From JAHQVI01 sp963749875 (GTDB taxonomy: Bacteria; Pseudomonadota; Alphaproteobacteria; Rhizobiales; Rhodomicrobiaceae), in assembly GCA_963749875.1 (NCBI GenBank), contig CAVVOX010000002.1, positions 1,488,001 through 1,552,000 on the forward strand: a stretch of 64,000 nt of DNA, written 5' to 3'. The translations under genes and the position numbers were made by a program. A model generated the notes under the pieces. The model did no database searches. It worked only from the letters and a program-made list of their open reading frames with translations, and had not been told where the DNA came from. Below, piece by piece: positions 44,328-54,625 of this stretch (position 1 is its first letter; each line of letters begins with the position of its first letter).

Positions 44328-45770
44328 TTGACCACAGCGCGACGCAAGAGCACGAAGAACGAGGGCAAGAGGCGCAGACGCGGTTCCTCGGGCCATAGGG
44401 AACCGCAAAGCACGGTGATGCGCGCCATTGTGGTGCATCCTGTGTTGCGTGAGCCGCCAAGCGTGCCGCAGCGACCGCGCATGGTGGATGGGCGTATCGC
44501 GCCATCCGAGCCGGTGCCGGAGGAGGCGCGGCTGGAAGAAGCCGAGGGGCTTGCCCGCGCCATCGATCTCGACATCGCCCAAAGCGGCATCGTGCGCCTT
44601 GCAAGGGCCCGTCCGGCGACACTGTTCGGCCCCGGCAAGGTCGAAGAACTCAAAGGCATCATCGAAGCCGAAGGCGCCGGTCTCGTCATCATCGATCATG
44701 CGCTGACGCCTGTTCAGCAACGCAATCTTGAGCGAGCCTGGAACGCCAAGATTCTCGACCGGACCGGCCTCATTTTAGAGATTTTCGGAGATCGGGCGCG
44801 CACCAAGGAAGGCCGGCTGCAAGTCGAGCTGGCCCATCTGCTCTATCAGCGCAGCCGGCTCGTGCGGAGCTGGACCCACCTGGAGCGCCAGCGCGGCGGC
44901 TATGGCTTTCTCGGCGGCCCCGGCGAGACCCAGATCGAAGCGGACCGGCGGGTGATCGGTGAGCGCATCGATGCGATCCGCCGCGAGCTGGCATCGGTCC
45001 GGCGGACACGAGGTCTGCATCGGGCGGGCCGCCGTCGCACGCCGTTCTCCACCATTGCGCTTGCCGGCTATACCAATGCCGGAAAATCGACGCTCTTCAA
45101 CATCCTGACCAAAGCCAAGGTCGTGGCCGAGGACCAGCTCTTCGCAACGCTCGATCCGACGATGCGCAAGCTGGAGCTTCCCGGCGGCATTGCGATCCTC
45201 TCGGACACGGTCGGGTTCATATCCGACCTTCCGACGACGCTCGTTGCGGCCTTCCGGGCAACGCTCGAGGAGGTTTTGGAGGCCGATCTCATCTTGCATG
45301 TCCGCGACATCGCGGCGCCTTTCTCGGAAAAGCAGAAGCAGGATGTCGAAACCGTGCTCGCCGAGCTCGGCGTCGATGTGGAAGGCCATGGCGCAAAGAT
45401 CCTGGAGGTCTGGAACAAGATCGATCTGCTGAGCGAGGAGCGGCGCCCCGCGCTGCAAAGCCAGGCACGCCGGCTCGATCCCGCTCCGGTGCTGGTTTCG
45501 GCCGAGAGCGGCGAGGGGCTGGATGAGCTCAAGGCGCGCATCGATGAATTCCTGACGCGCGGCCAGGTTCTGCGCCATTTCGATATCGGGAGCGATGAAG
45601 GCGCGCTCATCCACTGGCTCTATGAGCATGGCGAAGTGCGCAAGCGGAAAGACTGCGAGGACGGGCGCACCCGTATCGAGGCCCGTCTGACGATATCGAA
45701 CCTGAAGAAATTCGAGGATCTGCAGGCCAAGTCGCGCAATAGCGGGGCAGGGCGGATCAATCCGGCTTAA
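44328..45770 (+). CDS. hflX: GTPase HflX
   Basis: The 480-residue ribosome-associated GTPase, which splits stalled or stressed 70S ribosomes, starts with TTG immediately after the hfq stop. It has an N-terminal HflX domain (ARPATLFGPGKVEELKG, then ILDRTGLILEIFGDRARTKEG). The glycine-rich linker is GYGFLGGPGETQIEADRR, and the G domain has G1 GYTNAGKST, G3 DTVGFI and G4 NKID. The N-terminal 60 residues are basic and poorly conserved. Confidence 0.95.
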   Translation: MTTARRKSTKNEGKRRRRGSSGHREPQSTVMRAIVVHPVLREPPSVPQRPRMVDGRIAPSEPVPEEARLEEAEGLARAIDLDIAQSGIVRLARARPATLFGPGKVEELKGIIEAEGAGLVIIDHALTPVQQRNLERAWNAKILDRTGLILEIFGDRARTKEGRLQVELAHLLYQRSRLVRSWTHLERQRGGYGFLGGPGETQIEADRRVIGERIDAIRRELASVRRTRGLHRAGRRRTPFSTIALAGYTNAGKSTLFNILTKAKVVAEDQLFATLDPTMRKLELPGGIAILSDTVGFISDLPTTLVAAFRATLEEVLEADLILHVRDIAAPFSEKQKQDVETVLAELGVDVEGHGAKILEVWNKIDLLSEERRPALQSQARRLDPAPVLVSAESGEGLDELKARIDEFLTRGQVLRHFDIGSDEGALIHWLYEHGEVRKRKDCEDGRTRIEARLTISNLKKFEDLQAKSRNSGAGRINPA

Positions 45771-45782
45771 ACCGATCCCGTT

Positions 45783-46682
45783 CTATCCGCCGCTTTTCTC
45801 CCGATCCTTGGCCTCGCGCCAGAATCCTTCCATCTCTTCCAGCGTGGCATCTTCCGGAGCGCGGCCATTTTCCCGCAGCCGGCGCTCAATGTGCCGGAAG
45901 CGGCGCTCGAATTTGGCGTTCGCCCGGCGCAATGCGGCCTCTGGGTCGATGGAAAGCGCCCTTGAGAGATTGGCAAGGATGAAGAGCAGATCGCCCATCT
46001 CCTCTTCCATGCCGTCGCGATCCCCGGCGCCGAGCTCCTGCTCGAATTCGGCGAGTTCCTCGCGGACCTTCGCAAGCATCTGCCCCGGTTCCGGCCAGTC
46101 GAAGCCGACCCTTGCGGCCTTCTTCTGCAGCTTGACCGAGCGGGCGAGGGCGGGAAGGCCCGGCGTCACACCGTCCAGGATGCTCTGATCTGCATCGTCC
46201 GCCGTCCCCGCCGCTTCCTGCTTGGCCATTGCCTCTTCGGCCTTGATACGCTCCCACAACCCCCGGATGTCGATATTGTCGCGGGTCTCTTCGTCGCCAA
46301 ACACATGCGGATGGCGGCGGATCATTTTCCGCGTGATGGCATCGGCGACATGTTCGAAGGTGAACTGGTCGTCTTCCTGCGCCATCTGCGCATGGTAGAC
46401 GACCTGCAGCAGCAGATCGCCAAGCTCTTCCTTGACGCCGGAAATGTCGCCGCGCGCGATGGCGTCCGCCACTTCGTAGGCTTCCTCGATCGTGTAAGGC
46501 GCGATTGTGGAGAAGGTCTGTTTCTGGTCCCAGGGACAGCCATGCGAAGGATCGCGCAGGACCGCCATGAGCGTCAGCAGATCGCCAACCGACATCGGCT
46601 CATCGCGCGCCGCCTTCGCGTTGAGCCGGTCGATTTGCTCCGCCGCGTTCACAGCGGTCGCCACGCGGTCGTCGCTCGTCAT
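45783..46682 (-). CDS. mazG: Nucleoside triphosphate pyrophosphohydrolase MazG
   Basis: The 299-residue protein contains two MazG-type helical domains. GCPWDQKQTFSTIAPYTIEEAYE with the EExxE-type metal ligands and ELGDLLLQVVYHAQMA form the first; the second is at about 180-270 (GFDWPEPGQMLAKVREELAE, EEMGDLLFILANLSR). It hydrolyses non-canonical or excess NTPs. The 30 residues before MSVGDLL may be an extension; an alternative start there cannot be excluded. It is convergent with hflX, the stops being 13 bases apart. Confidence 0.93.
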   Translation of the reverse strand: MTSDDRVATAVNAAEQIDRLNAKAARDEPMSVGDLLTLMAVLRDPSHGCPWDQKQTFSTIAPYTIEEAYEVADAIARGDISGVKEELGDLLLQVVYHAQMAQEDDQFTFEHVADAITRKMIRRHPHVFGDEETRDNIDIRGLWERIKAEEAMAKQEAAGTADDADQSILDGVTPGLPALARSVKLQKKAARVGFDWPEPGQMLAKVREELAEFEQELGAGDRDGMEEEMGDLLFILANLSRALSIDPEAALRRANAKFERRFRHIERRLRENGRAPEDATLEEMEGFWREAKDREKSGG

Positions 46683-46815
46683 GTCTGAAGCCCGGCCCGC
46701 AACGCCGAAGCGCCGCGCCGTCCCGCCCGGTTTTTTGGGGAATTAATGGTTGACACGGCGTAAACGCTGATTCGCATAAGGTGTATTATGGAAAACCAAG
46801 GCGAGGGCGCCCGCC

Positions 46816-48339
46816 TTAGCTCTCATAGAACTCGCTTGCCAGACGATCGAGCAGCATGACGCCGTAACCGGAGCCCCAGCTCCGATTGATATCCGTTGCC
46901 GGAGCCGACATTGCGGTGCCGGCGATGTCGAGATGCGCCCATGGGATGTCAGGCATCACGAAGCGCTGCAGGAACTGCGCCGCGGTGATCGAGCCGGCTT
47001 CGCGCCCGCCGACATTCTTCATGTCCGCGACTTTCGAGCTGATCAGCTTGTCGTATTTCTCATTCAATGGCAGCCGCCAGACCTTTTCGCCGGAATCGCC
47101 GCCCGCCTTGAAGAGCTGCTCGGCCAGCGCGTCATTATTGGAGAACATGCCGGCGTGGTCCTTGCCGAGCGCGATGATGATCGCCCCAGTCAGCGTGGCC
47201 AACGTTATCATGGCCCTGGGATGAAAGCGCTCTTGCCCGTACCACATGATATCGGCGAGGACCAGACGCCCCTCCGCATCCGTGTTGATCACCTCGACGG
47301 TCTGGCCGGACAGGGTCGTGACGATGTCGCCTGGCCGCTGCGCCGTGCCGCTCGGCATGTTTTCCGTAAGGCCGATAATGCCGACGGCATTCACCTGGGC
47401 TTTCCGCTTGGCGAGCGCAAGCATGGCGCCCGTAACCGCCGCCGCGCCGCCCATGTCGCCTTTCATATCCTCCATGCCCGCAGCGGGCTTGATCGAAATG
47501 CCGCCCGTATCGAAGCAGACGCCTTTACCGACGAGCAGGAGCGGCTTTTCGTCACGATCTGCAGCACCCGTCCAGCGCATAATGGCCACGCAGCTCGGCC
47601 GGACGCTGCCCTGCCCCACCGCCAGAAGCGCATTCATGCCGATTTCGGCGAGCGCCTTCTGGTCGAGAATTTCAACCTCTAGCCCGGAGCTGGAAAGAGC
47701 CGAGACCCGCGACGCGAATTCCTCCGGCGACAGAACGTTAGGCGGCTCGTTGACGAGATCGCGCGCGAGCAGGATGCCTTCGGCAACGCCGCTCCGGTTT
47801 TCCAGGATCGCCGTCGCGTCTTCGGGGTTTTGGTAGAGAATCCGGAGCGAAGACAGCGTATCTAAATCTTCCTCTTCTTCTCCGTTTTCTTTCTTCTTTT
47901 TCTTTTTATACTTGCGGAAATCATAGCCGCGCAATATGGCGCCGAGCGCCACCAAAGCGGCGTTCCGTGCGGACACCGGCTCGCCGTCGGTCCTTTCCAG
48001 AAGCACATCGGCAGCGGTGACCTTGCCGCTTGAAAGCCGGGCCCGGATGCGCCCGCCAAGTGCAAGCCAGTCGGACTCGGTGTATTTTGCCGAGGTCCCG
48101 AGCCCGAGCACGAACAGCCTGTCAAGCTCGAGCTTGGCCGGCACGACCAGATCGAGGAAATCTTTCTTGCCGCCCTGAAATTTTGCGATTTCGGCGGCGC
48201 GGGCAATCAGGCCGTCCGACCGGGCATCGAGCGCCTTGAGAGACGGCGTCATCGCGCATTGAGGCTCGGCAAAGCCTACGCAGACAGCGCTCTTGGCGTC
48301 ATCGAGCGGCGCAAATGAAATGTCAACATTTCCTATCAT
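46816..48339 (-). CDS. pepA: Leucyl aminopeptidase (M17)
   Basis: The 507-residue cytosolic enzyme has an N-terminal macro-like domain and a C-terminal M17 catalytic domain with LVGKGVCFDTGGISIKP, MKGDMGGAA and NTDAEGRLVLAD, the metal-binding and active-site signature. It releases N-terminal amino acids from peptides. At about 145-165 an unusual low-complexity patch, six consecutive Lys followed by a Glu run, sits between the domains. No operon partner is seen; lptF is divergent. Confidence 0.96.
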   Translation of the reverse strand: MIGNVDISFAPLDDAKSAVCVGFAEPQCAMTPSLKALDARSDGLIARAAEIAKFQGGKKDFLDLVVPAKLELDRLFVLGLGTSAKYTESDWLALGGRIRARLSSGKVTAADVLLERTDGEPVSARNAALVALGAILRGYDFRKYKKKKKKENGEEEEDLDTLSSLRILYQNPEDATAILENRSGVAEGILLARDLVNEPPNVLSPEEFASRVSALSSSGLEVEILDQKALAEIGMNALLAVGQGSVRPSCVAIMRWTGAADRDEKPLLLVGKGVCFDTGGISIKPAAGMEDMKGDMGGAAAVTGAMLALAKRKAQVNAVGIIGLTENMPSGTAQRPGDIVTTLSGQTVEVINTDAEGRLVLADIMWYGQERFHPRAMITLATLTGAIIIALGKDHAGMFSNNDALAEQLFKAGGDSGEKVWRLPLNEKYDKLISSKVADMKNVGGREAGSITAAQFLQRFVMPDIPWAHLDIAGTAMSAPATDINRSWGSGYGVMLLDRLASEFYES

Positions 48340-48746
48340 TCGCTGACAGGCCCCTATGTCATATCTGAGGATGGCGGAACCGTACCGGAATTATGCTTCG
48401 CTTGGTCGCGCAACCCGTCCGCCAATGGCGACTGCGGAATAAATCTCGTGTCCCGATTCCGAAGTTCGCCCTGTCCTCTCGGCACCCTCCATAGCGAACT
48501 TCGGAATCTCAAGGGACACGAGCCTATTGATATTGCTAATGTGATTCAGATCTAAAAGTTCGTTCGGCGCCTGCTGCGAGGGATGACGAACGTCTGGATC
48601 ATCACACTAATGCGGATCGGACAAACAATCTACACAAGCTGGTTCATGATGCAACGTCTAGTGAAGTTTAGTCGAAAATCTGCCATCTTACCGTGAGACC
48701 GCAAAGCTGCGCCGGCGCTGCGGCGTTCTGGTCCTTCATTTCGCCC
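48340..48746. other. 407-base divergent intergenic region pepA/lptF
   Basis: It contains one hairpin repeat (48445-48522) and no supported gene. Both pepA and lptF promoters should lie here. A lone CTAGTG at 48656 resembles one terminus of the hairpin family but has no partner arm. Confidence 0.5.
48445..48522. repeat. Single hairpin repeat with CTCG/CGAG ends
   Basis: Outer arms CTCGTGTCCC (48445) and GGGACACGAG (48513) pair over 10 bp. Inner arms GATTCCGAAGTTCGC (48455) and GCGAACTTCGGAATC (48494) pair over 15 bp. A 4-nt bulge TCAA (48509-48512) is on the right side only, and the loop is 24 nt. It has the same architecture as the hairpins at 21133 and 58114, but alone and with CTCG instead of CTAG. 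Confidence 0.85.
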
Positions 48747-49902
48747 ATGGATATTATCGGCCGCTACATTTTCCGTCAGACCGCGACGTCTTTGTTGATG
48801 ATCCTTGTCACGCTGACGGTGATCGTCTGGATGACGACGGCGCTGCGTCAGGTTTCGCTCGTCACCGACAAGGGGCAGAGCTTTCTGATCTTCCTGAAGA
48901 TCACGATGCTTGCCATGCCCAATCTCATTGCAATCGTCGCGCCCGTCGCCCTGCTCGTCTCGGCCCTGCATACGCTCAACCGTCTGAGTGGCGACAGTGA
49001 GCTGATCGTGCTGTCAGCCTCCGGTTCGACGAGCTGGCGGGTCATGCGGCCTTATCTGCTATTGGCGCTTATGGTTGCGGGCTTCGTCGCCGCCTCGAAC
49101 GCCTATCTGGCCCCGCAATCAACGCGCATTCTTCGCGACTATGCGATCAAGGTTCGCACCGATCTGATTGCCCAGGTTTTGCAGCCAGGCAAATTTTCAT
49201 CGCCGGAGTTCGGGCCTCACCGTCCACATTGCCGAGCGGACCCGGAACGGAACCCTGAAGGGGCTCATGATCCATGATGAGCGGGATCAAAATCAGATCA
49301 TGACCTATCTGGCCGAAGAGGGTCAGATCATGAAGCGCGACGACGGCCAGGCGCTGCTGATCATGCGGAACGGTCATATCCAGCGCCAGGATGGCGGCTC
49401 CAAGACCGTCAATATCGTTGTTTTCGACAGCTACCTTTTCGACCTGAGCCAGTTCGGGCCGAAAGAAGGGCCGCGGGACTACAAGCCTCGCGAGCGGTTC
49501 TTGAGCGAGCTGTTCGACCCCGACACGGAAGATCCCTATTATCAGCGGCAGGCGGGGAAATTCCGCTCCGAGCTTCATGACCGGCTGTCCAACCCGCTTT
49601 ACCCGATTTTGTTCGTGCTGATCGCTGGCGTGCATCTCGCCTATCCGCGGACGACGCGTGACGGGCGCGTCCAGACCCTGTTCGGCGCGTTCGCGGTCGC
49701 CGCCGGTTTGCGGATCGCCGGGCTTGCAGGAGTCAACATGGCGACGAAGGATCCGGTCGGTCTTTTCATCGTTTGGGGTGTACCTTTGGCGGGAATCCGA
49801 ATATCCGCCACGATGATCCATTATCAAATCAGACCGCTCTCGCTGCCGGCAACCTCGCTGAACCCGTTCAAGCGCCGGAGGGTGGCGGAGCAAACAGGTT
49901 AG
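48747..49902 (+). CDS. lptF: LPS export permease LptF, frame broken
   Basis: LptF and LptG form the inner-membrane part of the LptB2FG ABC transporter that extracts lipopolysaccharide. The product begins MDIIGRYIFRQTATSLLM and has three N-terminal helices. After GKFSSPE one surplus T at 49209-49210 shifts the frame. The next frame continues SGLTVHIAERTRNGTLKG through the periplasmic domain and three C-terminal helices to 49902. Correcting one base gives about 384 residues, the family length. lptF is normally essential, so a sequence error is likely. lptG follows after 19 bases. Confidence 0.92.
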
Positions 49903-49921
49903 ACGGGTCGCAACGAATATT

Positions 49922-51013
49922 ATGAATGCCGTGCGAACATTAGGCCGTTACTTCGCCTTGCGGCTCTTTACGATGGTCCTCATCGTCTATGGCGTTTGCG
50001 TAATGGTCGTGTTCTTCATCGACTTCGTCGAGATGATGCGCGAGGGCGCCAAGGCGGATGCCTCGGCATTCAGTGTGGTCTTGCTCACCCTCCTCCGCCT
50101 GCCCGCCTTTGCCGAGCTGATCTTGCCTTTCGCGGTGCTCATCGGCTCGATCGGGGCATTCCTCATGCTCAGCCGGAGCTCGGAACTGACGGTGGTCCGC
50201 GCCGCCGGCGTTTCCGTCTGGCAATTTCTGCAGCCGGCCCTCGTCGTCGCCTTGCTGATGGGCGTATTCGCCACGGCGGTTTACAATCCTCTGGCCGCCG
50301 AGGCGAAGCTTGCCGCGGACCAGATGTTCGCCAACACCTTCGCCGCCAAAGGCGCGGGCCGGAGCAATAGCGACACCGCCGTATGGATTCGCCAGGACGG
50401 CCCGGACGGTCCTTCGATCATCTATGCGCGCGCCAGTGCGGATCGCGGCACCACTCTCGCAGGGCTGACGCTGTTGCAATTTGATCCCAAGAAGAAATTT
50501 ATTGAGAGAATCGAAGCAGATAAGGCGACTTTACGGCAAGGTTATTGGGAGCTCGAAAATGCAAATGTCTCAAGTCCCGGAAGCCTTCCCCGAGCCTATA
50601 AACAGTATCTTGTAAGTACATTTTTGGATGAAAACCAAGTTACAGAGAGCGTGGATACCGTTGAGAGCGTATCGTTTTGGGAGCTTCCCGACTTTATAGA
50701 GTTTGCGGAAAAGGCCGGCTTTGATACGACGGCTTATGATCTTCACTATGAGCAGCTGCTCGCGCGGCCGTTCCTCATGGCGGCCATGGTTCTTTTGGCG
50801 GCAACTTGTGCCCTCAAGCCCTTCCGTTTCGGTAAGATACAGACTATGGTCATCATCGGTTTGAGTGGCGGCTTCGGAGTGTTCGTGCTGATCGAGCTGT
50901 CGCGCAAACTGGGCATGTCCGGCTATATAACAACGGGGGTGGCAGCGTGGGCGCCAATCGCGATAGCGATTCTATTGGCATTAACAGTCCTGCTGCATCA
51001 AGAAGACGGGTGA
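49922..51013 (+). CDS. lptG: LPS export permease LptG
   Basis: The 363-residue YjgP/YjgQ-family permease pairs with LptF. It starts NAVRTLGRYFALRLFTMVLIVYG (first helix), has a periplasmic beta-jellyroll-like middle (about 130-260) and three C-terminal helices. The stretch around 50490-50750 is less GC-rich than the neighbours. It is followed three bases later by lptD, so inner-membrane and outer-membrane parts of the export bridge are cotranscribed. Confidence 0.96.
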   Translation: MNAVRTLGRYFALRLFTMVLIVYGVCVMVVFFIDFVEMMREGAKADASAFSVVLLTLLRLPAFAELILPFAVLIGSIGAFLMLSRSSELTVVRAAGVSVWQFLQPALVVALLMGVFATAVYNPLAAEAKLAADQMFANTFAAKGAGRSNSDTAVWIRQDGPDGPSIIYARASADRGTTLAGLTLLQFDPKKKFIERIEADKATLRQGYWELENANVSSPGSLPRAYKQYLVSTFLDENQVTESVDTVESVSFWELPDFIEFAEKAGFDTTAYDLHYEQLLARPFLMAAMVLLAATCALKPFRFGKIQTMVIIGLSGGFGVFVLIELSRKLGMSGYITTGVAAWAPIAIAILLALTVLLHQEDG

Positions 51014-51016
51014 GGG

Positions 51017-53354
51017 ATGGGCGCTGAGCCTTTGCTTGAGCGATGGAAGCCCTATTGGGCTGCGATATGCACAATATCGCGCCAAGGGTCTTTTCCCTTT
51101 GCTCTCCGGCTTCTGCTTCTGGGATTGACGCTTGGCGTCTCCGCGCTCGGCGACAGCGCCCCTGCCTTCGCTCAGAAGGGCGATCTGCTCAAGCCGCAGG
51201 TCAGCAAGAACGAGACGAACCAGCCGCTGCTGCTCCAGGCTGACGAGCTCATTTACGACCGGGAGAACGACCGGGTCGTCGCGAAAGGCAATGTCGAGGT
51301 CTATTACAAGAACTACGCTCTTCTTGCGGACGAGCTCACCTATGATCAGCGCGCCAACACCCTGAATGCCGTCGGCAATGTCCGGATGAAAGATCCCGAC
51401 GGCGCGGTCGTCAGCGCCGACCGCATCACGCTCACCGACGATTTTCGCGACGGGTTCATCCGCTCCTTCCGCGGCGTCACCAAAGACGAGGCGCGCATTG
51501 CCGCCGCGAACGCCTATCGCAAGGACGGCAATACGACGGTCTTCGAGCGCGGCGTGTTCACCCCCTGTAAGCAGTGCGAGGACAACCCCGATGCGCCGCC
51601 CATCTGGCGCATCAAAGCCCGTCGGGTCATTCACAAGAAAGACGAGGCGAATGTCTATTTCGAAGACGGCGTCTTCGAATTTTTCGGACTTCCCCTCATA
51701 TGGGTGCCGTATTTCTACTATCCCGACCCGACGGTGAAACGGCGTTCAGGCTTCCTGGCTCCGGAGTTCGGCCATTCCCAGGATCTGGGTTACACCTTCG
51801 GCCTGCCCTATTTCTACAACATTTCCCCGAGCAAGGATTTGACCATCACGCCGGTTGTGACGACCGACGCCGGCTTCCTTTTGAAAGCCAATTGGCGTCA
51901 GCGTCTTGCGACAGGCAGCTACCGCATCGACGCCGCCGGCGTCTATGATGACGATCCCGACAACGTGACCGGAGACGGCTCGAAGTTTCGCGGCAGTATC
52001 GAAACGCAAGGCGAGTTCAATCTCGGTTCCTGGTGGAAATGGGGCTGGAATGTAACGGTCGAGAGCGACGACACTTTCCGCCGCTTTTACAAGCTCGACG
52101 ATGTTTATTTGACCGACCGCATCTCGGAAATCTATCTCGTCGGGCAAAGCGACCGGAACTATTTTTCCGCCAATCTCTATCATTTCGGCGGACTGACTGC
52201 CGACGACAACGGCTTCAATGGTGTTGATGATAAAGCGGATTCGATCGTCCACCCGTCGATCGACTATAATTACGTCTTTGACAATCCGGTCGCCGGCGGC
52301 GAGTTGAGCTTTGACTTCAAATGTGCTCAGCCTGTCGCGCGAGGATGGCGGCGACGTCAGCCGCCTGATCAATCAGGTCAAATGGCGCCGCACGTTTACC
52401 GATCCGATCGGTCAGATCGTTACCCCCTTCGCGCAAGCGCGCGCCGACCTCTATAAGACGACCAGCTTTTTCGATCCGATTGCCAGTGAAGATCCCCAGG
52501 ACGGGACGACCGCGTTCCGTGGCACGGCCGTGGGCGGCCTGGAATATCGCTACCCCTTCGTGAAGCATACCGAAACGGCAACCCATGTGGTGGAGCCGAT
52601 TGCGCAAGTGATCGCACGGCCGAACATCGAGGATCAAGGCGACCTTCCGAATGAGGATGCCCGAAGCCTCGTCTTCGACGACACGCTGCTTTTCGACATC
52701 GACAAGTTCTCCGGATTTGACCGTCTGGAGACCGGGACACGCGCCAATGTCGGCGTGCAATATAGCGTCAACACCGCCCAGGGGTGGAATGCGCGCCTCG
52801 TTGCCGGTCAGAGCTACCAGCTTGCCGGCGATAACCCCTTTGGCGCGGACACCGGCTTGTCTACGGCGGCATCGGACTATGTCGCCGGCGCTTATATTGA
52901 TTTCTCGCGTTACCTCCAGCTCGTCTCGCAGGTCCGACTCGGTGAGGACGATCTTGAGGTCAAGCGGCACGATCTGCAGTTTACCGGCTCCTACGGCCCG
53001 TTCCTGGCCTCGGCGAATTACGTATCGGTCAAAGCGCAGCCGACACTCGGCTTCGACGAGGATCGCGAGGAAGTTGCCGGGCTTGGGGCGCTCAAGCTCG
53101 CCGATAACTGGACGCTGTTCGGCGATCTGCGCTACGATCTCGATGCCGACGACTTCGTGCGCAACAGCATCGGTCTGAAATATTCGGACGAGTGCTTCAT
53201 GCTTTCTGTCAGCTATGTTGAAACGAATATTAGAGACGGCGAGATCCAGCCTGATCAAACCGTGCTTGTTCGCTACAATCTGCTGACACTCGGCGAGACG
53301 ACTAGCCGAACGGATACGATTGGCACATTCTCGGAGTTGCCGGTTGTCAAATGA
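51017..53354 (+). CDS. lptD: LPS assembly outer-membrane protein LptD, frame broken
   Basis: It has a signal peptide (LLLLGLTLGVSALGDSAPAFAQ), an N-terminal OstA-like domain (LLLQADELIYDRENDRVVAKGNVE) and a cysteine pair CKQCEDNPDAPP. A beta-barrel domain follows from about residue 230 to the end. After GGELSFDF one surplus A in the AAA at 52319-52321 shifts the frame. The next frame continues NVLSLSREDGGDVSRL to 53354. One correction restores about 778 residues, the usual alphaproteobacterial size. As an essential gene it is unlikely to be truly broken. Confidence 0.93.
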
Positions 53355-53512
53355 TCCCGAAGAGAGGTGCGTCGCCGGCGCTGCCGAGGCGTGGCGTAGC
53401 TGGGTATAAATGCCCTCTCGCGATTGAGCCGGCGTCACGAATCCGCCAAGCTTGGCGTGCATACACAGCGGCTGGCAACCTGACGCCATCCATTCGGCAG
53501 AACGCCGAGAGC

Positions 53513-54622
53513 ATGACAGGTTGGAAAATCATGACTTTAAGGCTTACGAACGCCAACACCGTGTGGCCATTAAGGCTGATGGCCTTTGGGCTTCTCCTTT
53601 TCGCTTACATACCCGGCGCGACGGCGCAGAGCATCGTCGTGATGGTCAATGACGAGCCAGTTACGAGCTATGATGTCGCGCAGCGCGAGCGCTTTCTCGC
53701 GCTCACCTCGGGACTGGGCGATCGCATGCGGACCCGCCTGAAGTCTGAGAAGACTCAAAAGGCGTTCAAGGCCTATATGGCGGAGAATCGGCCGCAAACG
53801 CGGGAGGAGGCTCAGGCCCTGCAGAAGAAGTTCGTCCAGAAAATTCAGCAACAGGTCATCTCAAACGCCAGCAGTGCGATGCGCAAGCAGGCGATCGATC
53901 AGCTGATCGAGGAGCGGCTGATGGTGCAGGCCGCAAAGGATAAGAAGATTGAGGTCTCCGACGACGAAATCAATAAAGCCATGACGCGTATGGCGCAAGG
54001 CGGATCTCAGAAACGGACCTTGAAAGAGTTCATGGCGTCCTTCCGCGCACAGGGCGTCAACCCGTCGACGCTGAAGGAACGCATCCGCGCGCAGCTGGCT
54101 TGGCGCGACCTGATCCGCAACCTTTATTTGCCGCTCGTTCGTTCAACCGTTTCCGCTTTGTCGACCGCCAGTTCGCCGGACGACAGCAGCACCACGGTCG
54201 ATGCCGAGATCGTCAAGCTTTCCGTGGCAAAGGGCGGAGACCAGAAGGCGATTGCCGGTCGCCTGGTCGAGGCTGACGAAATCCGCAAGGGCTTCTCATC
54301 CTGCTCCGATCTGCACGGTCAGCTTAAGGGAAGGAAGGACGTGTCGGTTCAGAGTGTCAAAAAGGCCGGGCTGGCGAACTTTCCAGGGGACGTTCGCGCT
54401 GCCCTGACACGGGCGAAGCCTGGCGATATGACCCCTCCGATCATCAGGGGCAACGTCGTCGAGACGGTCGCGGTATGCGCCAAAAACGTTCCGCCGCCCA
54501 AGAAGACGAAACAGCAGAGCGCGGAAGCGGATGAACGGCAAGAACAACTCCAGCTTTATTCGGAGCGCCATCTGAAGGACCTTAGGGACCGCGCTCTCCT
54601 GAAATATCCCAAAAGCGGCTGA
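53513..54622 (+). CDS. surA: SurA-like periplasmic chaperone
   Basis: The product has about 369 residues. A signal peptide (WPLRLMAFGLLLFAYIPGATAQS) is followed by the SurA N-terminal chaperone domain, VVMVNDEPVTSYDVAQRERFLAL and KQAIDQLIEERLMVQAAKDKKIEVSDDEINKAM. A degenerate parvulin-like region and a charged C-terminus with KTKQQSAEADERQEQLQ come next. It should escort outer-membrane proteins, including LptD encoded just upstream. ATG 53513 is used; 53531 is equally possible. Confidence 0.88.
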   Translation: MTGWKIMTLRLTNANTVWPLRLMAFGLLLFAYIPGATAQSIVVMVNDEPVTSYDVAQRERFLALTSGLGDRMRTRLKSEKTQKAFKAYMAENRPQTREEAQALQKKFVQKIQQQVISNASSAMRKQAIDQLIEERLMVQAAKDKKIEVSDDEINKAMTRMAQGGSQKRTLKEFMASFRAQGVNPSTLKERIRAQLAWRDLIRNLYLPLVRSTVSALSTASSPDDSSTTVDAEIVKLSVAKGGDQKAIAGRLVEADEIRKGFSSCSDLHGQLKGRKDVSVQSVKKAGLANFPGDVRAALTRAKPGDMTPPIIRGNVVETVAVCAKNVPPPKKTKQQSAEADERQEQLQLYSERHLKDLRDRALLKYPKSG

Positions 54623-54625
54623 GCA

